Shown piece by piece: positions 56,337 through 64,000 of a DNA stretch of 64,000 nucleotides (the first letter of the stretch is position 1; each line of letters begins with the position of its first letter). The stretch is from Morella rubra (lineage: Eukaryota; Streptophyta; Magnoliopsida; Fagales; Myricaceae), in assembly GCA_003952965.2 (NCBI GenBank), contig CM025850.1:3149269-3213268 (forward strand). Reading direction: 5' to 3'. The notes under the pieces were generated by a model. That model saw only the letters and a program-made list of their open reading frames with translations. It did no database searches and had not been told where the DNA came from. The position numbers were made by a program, and so were the translations under genes.

Positions 56337-57244
56337 TTACTTAGGCTTATTCACTGCCAGAACTCAACTTCCTTCCCAGTTCAGAGTATCGAAGTCCTCT
56401 TAATCAGTGTCTATTGTACGTTGGCAACATGAAAGAATTGAATTGGAGAACGTTCTCATAGGACGACTTCTATGCTCAGGAGCAGCAAAACTGACGAGCT
56501 CAATTCCGATTATCCAATTATGGCATATTTGCAGCTGACTGGGTTGGAAATAATTCCAGGCGCTGCTGCATATCTTTCTTGCAAACAAGGACATAGTTAT
56601 TCAATTCAAACATCTAATTTCTTTTTTGCTTTTTCCTTAGCCTTTTTCCATATCTATTGTTAGCGAAATATAGTTTGTAGTCCTCTTTTTTTTTCCCAAG
56701 TAGGCTCTTTCAATAAATTATCTCAGCAATGCAATGTTAAAAATGAATATAGAGGTTCATATAGCCTCTTTTTTCCCAAGGTTTTGCAGAAATAAATATT
56801 TTAATCAACGGCCTGGGGATCGGGTATGGATTTGCATGCCAAACCGCAGCAAGAGGTGCGTACTGTATCCAACAAAATTGCATCATTCTTCAACTCACGA
56901 CTACATGCCATAAAACACAAAACTCATATGGGGAAAAAGATCAACAACAAAAAAGAGAGCAAAAGAGAGTAAAATGAACCTCTGGGCTCTAGGGAATGCA
57001 CTCGGAAAGAACCAAAGAAAGGAATTGTGAAAAGGGAGGATTGGGAGAGGAGTCCGCTGTCAAAAACTACCACATTGAACACTGAAGCCTCGGACAGTTG
57101 GGCAGATGCATTAAAACTAATGATTTCAAACAAGTTAGAACACTAAACAGAACCAATCTCAGCTTGAATCCCTTCTCATGCAAAACCAGAGCTTTTGTAG
57201 CCGAAAGGTGTATGTTTAGCAAACTCATAGTACCCCGTATCTCT
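56337..57244. other. Convergent intergenic stretch
   Basis: Lies between the 3' ends of the EF-hand gene (+) and the prefoldin-like gene (-). No coding signal or known repeat recognised. Confidence 0.4.
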
Positions 57245-59281
57245 TCAAGCAGAATTCAGCTTTTGAAGCTTAGCTTTGCCCAAATCAAGTTGCTCTACAC
57301 ATCATCCGGCAATTGAGAAGTAAAAATTTAGCATCTTTTCTGTTCAGAATAATTATATTAACAGAAATCTATTATTCTCTCAAGTCAACAGAAACTAGTG
57401 CTTACTCTGTTCGGATGCTGTTGCTTTTTGGACACTTGTGTGAAAAAATATATTCCCATTCTTTTGAAAGACCACCTACAGCAAACAAAGAAAGATAGTG
57501 TTACACTTGTGAAGCTAGCAAAGCCTCTTGACTCCCAAACAAAGAAGGTAGAGTGTCAATTTTTTCGCTAATTGGTAAACGACGTTGAACGACAACCTCA
57601 GTCAAAGAATTATTTCACAGAAAGCAAAATGATGCTGTAATGCAATAGTCCTATTGTTTCTTGAATACAACTATAAACCTTGTGCTCACTCCGAATATAG
57701 AACTTATTGGCTAAATGCTAATATATTAAGTATTGCTCCCTTATATGAGGATGACGATCATACAGGCTATAAACCTACCACCCAAAAGGACCGAGGAAAG
57801 GAAAAGAAAAAAAAAGACTGGCACTATCACAAATGGAAATATACATTTTGTCATATACCCCCCCAATTCTAACAAGTAATGGAAGTGTAAGTTTCTGCAA
57901 CACGGGCACATCACTCTGTGTATTTCCATTACCCAGCTTAGCTAGCAATAAGTTAAGAAAGGAATTGTCACTAGCTATCACTTTGAAGCTAAGGTTCTAC
58001 CTACATGGCATCCCTAGGTCCTCTAGAAATCGTTGATGTAGTGAGTCATTTATTGAAAATATATCTATACACTTAATTATACAAAATATTAATTTATTGT
58101 CATAATGCCAGCTGCATAATATTTCTTTCCAGATAAAGAGCAAAAGAAAATCAATCCATAACACAAGCAGCTCACGTGTCCTTTTCCTTTAGGTTCTGAG
58201 CTGGTCTCATGAGGTTTAAGACAAATTGATCGCATTGGTACTATTACCAAAATTGCCATCAGGCAAGGATTATGTATTCCCCCCACCTCCCATTAAAGTG
58301 ATATTCCTAATTCCAATCTTCTTTAACAAAGGGATGTCAGCCAGCATCCACCTCTTTTTACCAACCACTCATCCCCACATTTGAGTAACTTACTTTCAAC
58401 AGAAAATATGAATAACAAAAGAAAGGTTTGCATATGGATGTAGCACTCTTATATTTACGTTGGGCACCATCCTCAAGCTCACCCAAAATCATTCTCTATG
58501 GCTACTGGGGAAACAGCAGATATGAAAAACAATCTCCCTGCACATGTGAAGAGAACAAAAACCTTCATGCTTATTCTACACATGATCTTGGAGAAAGTAA
58601 TATAACAATCGTGATGCTTCTCAAACTTGTTGACCACTAGAACAAGTCGAACAAATTAGTTCCTCTAGATGCCCTCTATGATGATTTATGCCAATCAACC
58701 TCCATAAGTCCCTTGTGTTTCTAGCGCAATATATGCTTCTCTGGGTAATTTGAAGCACCAATTCAGAATGATAAACTAGGAAAACGAGGCACTTCTCCAG
58801 AATGGAGGCAACCATTTGGAAACATATCAAAAGAAGCAAGCGTGAAAAACCCATAAACCAAACAAGTCGGCCACGTTGCACCTTTCGAATCTCAGCCTTG
58901 GTTCAATCCAGACTTACCTATAACGCGTAACAACAACCCCCCCAACCAACCAATCAACCAACAAAACCCACCCAAAGAAACAAGAGGAAAGAGGCATAAA
59001 ACATAGAGCACAATTCAACGTAATTGTGGTTCCCTAAAGATTATACAAAGAGTAAAGATAAGGGGTCAGTTTAGGTTCAAAATTGCAGAATAGTAGGCTT
59101 AACTATTTAGGAAATTTAACTGGCTTCTTAATATTAAGCAACATTTACAATCAGCAGCGAGCACGAGAGCAAATCGCAAACTTAAGAGTGTTACCCTGGA
59201 TGGAGAAAGATTATTGAGCTCGGCTATGGCAACCTCGTGGCTTCTCATCTCTTTGATGAGCGCCAGTCTAGGCTCTGCCAT
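57245..59281 (-). CDS. Small prefoldin-like protein (ASNSD1-uORF-protein-like), 3 exons
   Basis: A 68-residue protein from three exons on the minus strand: 59281-59195 (MAEPRLALIKEMRSHEVAIA...SPSR), 57475-57406 (VVFQKNGNIFFHTSVQKATA, then SEQ) and 57294-57245 (KQLDLGKAKLQKLNSA). Splice sites are GTAACA/TGTAG for the 1719-base intron and GTAAGC/TGTAG for the 111-base intron; all phases fit, and the stop is TGA 57247-57245. The helix, short beta hairpin and helix pattern with QKNGN in the turn resembles the beta-type prefoldin fold and the small proteins named after the human ASNSD1 upstream ORF, which join a chaperone complex. That role in plants is inference. Exons 2 and 3 are too short for ORF scans. 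Confidence 0.75.
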
Positions 59282-59481
59282 CTGTCCCTTCTCCTCTTTC
59301 CGTTAACCGCAGTACCTCTTCGTTGTTTGCTTGCCCCTTCTAAAACAAGGGATAATGAGGCCTGCCGTTTGGAATTAAATGTGACGTTTAGTGATGAAAT
59401 GTGGCCGACGATCGTATGACCTCCGAACAGCGTGTCGCTTAGGCGAAACTGTAAAACAACGTTATGTTTTTGTTAATTTAA
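59282..59481 (-). promoter_or_regulatory. Short upstream region of the prefoldin-like gene
   Basis: Only 200 bases separate the start codon at 59281 from the 3' tail of the LINE at 59482, so the promoter is either very compact or shared with LINE-derived DNA. No TATA box is evident. Confidence 0.35.
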
Positions 59482-59571
59482 TTTTTTTTTAATCAAAACC
59501 CATTTGATGTCTAAAAAAAAATAAAGAACGACGAAACATTACACATTAGGAGGTTTAGTACCGGTATACAT

Positions 59572-62500
59572 CTAAGGTAAATAAATAGAATGCTCACAAT
59601 TACGAGAATTGTCGCCTACACTAATCAAGGCTGCGGCCCAACGAGCAAGGTGGTGCGCAGCCTTGTTAGCACCTCGACGAACATGAGAGATGGACCAGCT
59701 ATTTATCAATCGACCAATCTCCACAATTTCCTTCATTGAATGGTGAATCCTCCACTCCAATCGACAAGGAAATTATTAATTGCCTTAATCATCGCCTTCG
59801 AATCGCCTTCAAGCAGAAGAGCTTGAAATCCCTTTTTGCCATGCGAATTTCATTCCCAATTTTGCTGCTGTTGCTTTGCCCTCCAAAGGTTGGACAGCTT
59901 CAATTTTAGCAAAAGTTGACCCTTGCACCGCTCCTTGTGAATCACGAATAATAGCAGCTATTATTGCAAACTCCTCTCTGATCACCACATTCACATTAAC
60001 CTTAACGACTCCCAGAGACAGCGGTTTCCAATGAACATCCCCACCATCGGCCGACCCTCATGTACCCCTCTATTGCGTTCTGCCCATAACAAATCAATGG
60101 CTGTAATTGTAAATAACTGGAAACGGTGTTGCACCTCCATTGGAATTCCTATAAACCGGTGCGGATGACATATTTTCTTTACCCATTCCACAACTGAACC
60201 CACCCCAAACTGCACCATATTCATTTGCCAAGATGACTCGCTTCATATCGAACGGCTAAAGGAACATAGCAACACCAAATGATGAAGAGATTCCGGAGCT
60301 TCTCCACATAAAGGACACAACAAGTATAGATCTGCCTCAGAATAAGATCCAAGCCTCGCTGCTACTCTTACTTTCGACGACAATAGGTCCCAAACCACCT
60401 TCCATAAGAGCCGCTTGTATCATGCATGGACCGTTAATTTCCAAAGATCACGCCACTCCTCAGCGGCCAAAGGAGATACTCCACCCGACCTCTGCCCCAC
60501 TAGATAATTGTACATAGATTTCACAGAATATTCACCAATAGACGACAACGTCCAAATCAGCGTGTCTGGGCTCCCACACCTTCAACCCTTTGCTTTAAAA
60601 TTGCCGCCGCAGATTCTGGCATGAATAGATTGCAAACCATTTCCCAATTCCACGTGCAACCATCAGCCATTAACAAAGCTTTAACAGTCATAGTACTACC
60701 CATCGCTTTAGTCTCTTCGCGAAAGCATGGCTTAAAACTGTAACATTTTCACCCACGGATCACTCCCAACAAGAATATCCCCCCCCCCCCCCCCCAACTA
60801 TTTGAGGAACATCCAGCGAGGACATCACGAGAATTCACAATACTTTTCCAAAGCCAAGAGGAATTCCCAATTGCCTCTATTTCTTTGATATCCACCCCCA
60901 CACTCTGTCGATCACGAGGGATAAGCAACGAGATAGATTTCAAGGGCAATTTTTTAAGTTGCAGCTTGTCCAAAATTGGCAAGATGTTTTGACCCTGAAA
61001 GGTCTTACTAAAATGCACTGAAGATTTAGCTCTATTCAGTTTCTAACCCAACCAAGACATATATTTGTCCAGGCATACCTCTAAAGTGGAAGCCTCGTGC
61101 AAGGAGGCCTTTTCAAACAAAAGGAGGTCATTTGCAAAAAAAAGGTGACAAACAGTCGGTGCTGTGCGCCCCAACTTGATGTCCCGGAGATTCCCTCTTT
61201 GTTCCTCTCATAATAATAGTCGTGAAAACACCTTAGAACAAATAATAAATAAATATGGAGAGATCGGATCACCTTGTCGAAGACATCGAGTTGGATGAAA
61301 ATTTCCGAAAGGGTTCCCATTGAGAAGGATAGAAAACAACGTAGTAGAGATGCATTGTTGAATCCAAGTTATCCAGGTAGCATTGAACCCAAATTTCTCT
61401 AAGACCTTCAGCACAAAGCACTATTCCACCCCATCATACATCTTCTCCATATCCACTTTGATTGCTATCCACCTGTCACGTCCTTTCTTATTATTTATTT
61501 CATAGAAAATCTCCGCCGCTACGATATAATTATTTTGGATTGCCCTCCTCAAGACAAAAGCAAGTTGAAAAGGTGATATCAACTTGGGTAATACCATTTT
61601 CAATCTATCTAGCAAGATTTTTGAAATGAGCTTATAAATGACATTACACAAACTAATAGGCCAAAATTGACTAACCTTTGAGGGATTGTCAACCTTCGGT
61701 ATTAGAGTAATATTAGTACTATTCAATTCAGGGAGCAACACACCACGAATGAAAAAAATCTTGGACCGCTCTAATGACATCCAAGCCCATCACTTCCCAA
61801 AATTGCTTAAAGAAGAAAATTGTCATCCCGTCGGGGCCAGGGGCTTTATCTGAGCTCATCCTCCAAAGAGTGGCATAAATCTCCTCAAGATTGGGCACTC
61901 GAGTAAGAATTTCATTATCATCTTGAGTAATCAAAGGCTCAATTAAATTGTCCATATCTTCAGGTATCACCGGGTTGCTGGTAGAGATCAATTTCATATA
62001 AAATGCAATCATCTCATTACCAATAGCTGTTCACCCGAGATCCAACCAACATCATCTGTTTTCAGTTTCAATATAGAGTTTCGGCATCTCCGAATAACTG
62101 TCGAAGCATGATAGGACTTCGTATTCAACTCACTAGATACAAGCCATGAGACCCGGGACTTTTGTTTCCATAACAGCTCCTCTCTAGCCATTTGTTCATT
62201 CAGCTCCAATAGTAGCTCATTTTCCAGCAGAAAATTAGACTTGGATGGGGATGATTGTTGGCAGATTGTTAATTGATCCTTCACGTGTTGAATAGATTGC
62301 TGGATGCGTCCAAATTTCTTTTTGTTCCATCTCAAAATATATCTCCTGGCCCGTATTTTTTTAGACAAAGAGTAAGCTAGAGAAACAACTTAATCTTGTG
62401 AACATGCTGTTGCCACCACTGCAAAACAAGAGTGATCCCTTGTCCAAAAGTTTTCGAATTTGAAAGATTTAGGTGCGTGCTGTTCCATTCATCCAGAAGC

Positions 62501-63188
62501 AATACCAACGGCAAGTGATCAGATGTAGTGATATCGTAATGCCGAATAATAGCATTCGGATAGGCCACCTCCAAGGGATATTTGCAATACCTCGATCCAG
62601 ACGCTCCCTAATATTGGCAAATCTTGGTCTTTTATTACACCATGTATACTTTTTCCCAACGTAACCCAAATCCACAAAGTCCATAATCTGTAAAAAATGC
62701 TTCAAACCCAGCGAAGATGAAGACGAGAGTACCCGACCTCCGTGCTTCTCATCTTGCCTCACAAGGTCATTAAAATCTCCCATGCACACCCATGGCATAT
62801 GAACATCTTGACCCAGAGAACTCAATTCCTGCCAAAAAACCTCTTTCTCCTGCCACACCACAGGCAGATACACCAAAGAACACGAAAATTTGGGATCTTC
62901 CCCACCAGGTTCCACCTCGAGGTGGAAAAAATACTGAGACAAAGAAAGAACTTTAAACCGAAAAATTTGGGATCTTCCCCACCAGGTTCCACCAGGTTCT
63001 ACCAAGTGGAGGGATCGAAATAAAAAATGAAAAACTAATTTTCTTCATAACATAGGCCACAAAACTGCAATCGCTTTAGTTTTCATCAGAAAATTTCCTG
63101 ATGGATCCAGTGTCTTCACAATGTCCCGGAGGGCTCTAATTGCCAAAGGTCCGCCCAGCCCTCGGCAGTTGCAGGTAATGAGTTTCAT
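59572..63188 (-). pseudogene. LINE ORF2: endonuclease, reverse transcriptase, RNase H, broken
   Basis: ORF2 starts at ATG 63188 (MKLITCNCRGLGGPLAIRAL). The endonuclease shows WVCMGDFNDLVRQDEKHGG (near 62770), RERLDRGIAN (near 62600) and TTSDHLPLVLLLDEW (near 62500). The reverse transcriptase shows SSDKAPGPDGMTIFFFKQFW (61810-61860), FWPISLCNVIYKLISKILL (near 61650), KVDMEKMYD (near 61440), RQGDPISPYLFI (near 61260) and FFANDLLLF (near 61130). The last is the usual FADD with its second-last Asp changed to Asn. zf-RVT residues lie around 60290-60330. The RNase H remnant (about 59650-60000) begins KVNVNVV, where the first catalytic Asp is replaced by Asn. Stops and frameshifts lie near 63040, 62470, 61420 and 60230, among others. 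Confidence 0.85.
62886..63000. repeat. Direct repeat and palindrome in the LINE endonuclease region
   Basis: AATTTGGGATCTTCCCCACC, followed by AGGTTCCACC, occurs at about 62887 and again at about 62965. Just after the first copy lies the 18-bp perfect palindrome TTCCACCTCGAGGTGGAA (about 62910-62927). The first endonuclease motif expected here is not recognisable. Confidence 0.85.
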
Positions 63189-64000
63189 GGGGAGGGTGGG
63201 GACATGGTATGGCCCGCCTCCTCAGCCTTTTTGTCGTCAGAGATTGCATTCCCACCCAACAAGTTGCTAGGCTTCACTCCTGTCTTAGCACCCCGGCTAC
63301 GTTGAGCCCCCTTCCTTTGCGGTCTAGGCATTCCAGTATTCGAAACACCCATATGGAATGAGTATGTCAGGGGATATTCCACCAGGGCACCCCCAGTGAA
63401 CTGCTGGGATTTTCCTTTCTTGAAAGTAGTTTCACTCGCGTCTGGAACATAACTACTCTTCACACCACCCACTGCTATTTCCTCGCTATTAGATAAAAAC
63501 GTCCCATGCAAAGTAGACCCGGACGTACCAGACGGAGTCTTAGGCCGACCTCGTTTCCGCACTGTACGTGGTGTTGCCCAAACCTGCTGTTGACTGTCTT
63601 CATGAAGCCCCGCACCTAAATCAGGTTCATCAACCCATATCTTACTACACTTTTGCACATGCTGATCAGTGATCAGTCCATGTGAACTGCTCCATAGACG
63701 ACACATCTGGGACAATCTCATGTAGCAGACACGGTAGCAGGTTGAAAATTGCGGGGAACATCAGACGTTATTTCCAACTGCGATAATTCCGAAAAAATCA
63801 TTAGGAGCACCACGCTGTGCCATATCACGGCGAGAATCCTCCTGAGGCCATAAGTGTACATTATTTGATTTCGAAATAGAATTTTCAAAATCAAATCCTA
63901 CACCAATTACAGGAGAAGACCGAAATTGTGGGCATCGCCAGTTGTAACCTGCACCTCCACCCTCTCTATTGTCGCCAACACAGTTGCCTGCTGCCTTATC
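63185..64000 (-). pseudogene. LINE ORF1, C-terminal part
   Basis: ORF1 of plant LINEs encodes a nucleic-acid binding protein. The frame enters from beyond the window (DKAAGNCVGDNREGGGAGYN at the edge) and has one in-frame TGA (63763-63761). It continues as a basic, Ser/Pro-rich tail (RTVRKRGRPKTPSGTSGSTL, MPRPQRKGAQRSRGAKTGVK) to TGA 63187-63185. No zinc knuckle lies inside the window. The stop overlaps the ORF2 ATG as ATGA. Confidence 0.7.

Larger units (their letters stand above)
59482..64000 (-). mobile_element. LINE retrotransposon with RNase H, runs off the right edge
   Basis: A non-LTR element on the minus strand, with its 3' A-tail seen as T9 at 59482-59490. Order from 5' to 3' (right to left): ORF1 (past 64000 to 63185), then ORF2 with endonuclease, reverse transcriptase, zf-RVT and RNase H. 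At least 4.5 kb is present, far more than in the LINE at 22584-25430. Several stops and frameshifts in ORF2 and lost catalytic residues make it inactive. Confidence 0.88.

Noticed and set aside
58621..58881. 86-residue minus-strand frame
   Set aside because: Falls within the 1719-base intron of the prefoldin-like gene; no conserved motif and no fitting splice sites.

Overview
The window is nuclear DNA from a eudicot plant, probably a tree; the species cannot be fixed from the sequence. The evidence is a mechanosensitive MSL9/10-type channel gene with short GT-AG introns, a PORR-domain organelle RNA-binding protein, and a dense set of typical plant transposons. I found no rRNA, tRNA, CRISPR array or bacterial-type gene.

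Layout. 1-7935 is most of a CACTA (En/Spm) DNA transposon with a broken TNP2-type transposase and a broken Transposase_24-type second gene; its left end lies outside the window. 8915-9271 and 16104-16330 are two halves of a dead LINE, split by a 6.8 kb Ty3/gypsy chromovirus (9272-16103) that has both LTRs, a 5-bp target duplication, and a gag-pol broken by many stops and frameshifts. 17605-22225 is an apparently intact five-exon MscS-like channel gene (+). 22584-25430 is a 5'-truncated LINE (-). 25430-26985 is a decayed inverted copy of the 3' end of an EF-hand gene. 27046-28434 is an intact PORR gene (-) with likely 5' UTR exons up to about 29760.

30599-51396 is a stack of nested elements. 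Outermost is a minus-strand gypsy remnant (LTR pieces at both ends, PBS and gag on the right). Inside it is a minus-strand copia remnant (LTR, polypurine tract, gag). Inside that is a complete-ended 12 kb CACTA element (35911-47958, TSD TCT). The CACTA element itself carries a captured plant transposon protein gene, a MITE and a 3.3 kb insertion. A solo LTR sits in the left gypsy LTR, and a small hAT-like element full of GAA/GAG triplets sits in the copia interior.

52991-56036 is an EF-hand gene (+) with four exons and a one-base frameshift in its last exon. It converges on a 68-residue, three-exon, prefoldin-like gene (-, 57245-59281). 59482-64000 is a second LINE (-) with an RNase H domain. 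It runs off the right edge, and its ORF1 stop overlaps the ORF2 start.

The four host genes have unrelated cell roles: membrane tension sensing, organelle RNA processing, possible calcium binding, and a possible chaperone subunit. They do not form a pathway. No new functional system is evident. The notable points are the depth of nesting, the gene content of the second CACTA element, the inverted EF-hand duplication, and a small split gene that simple ORF calling misses.
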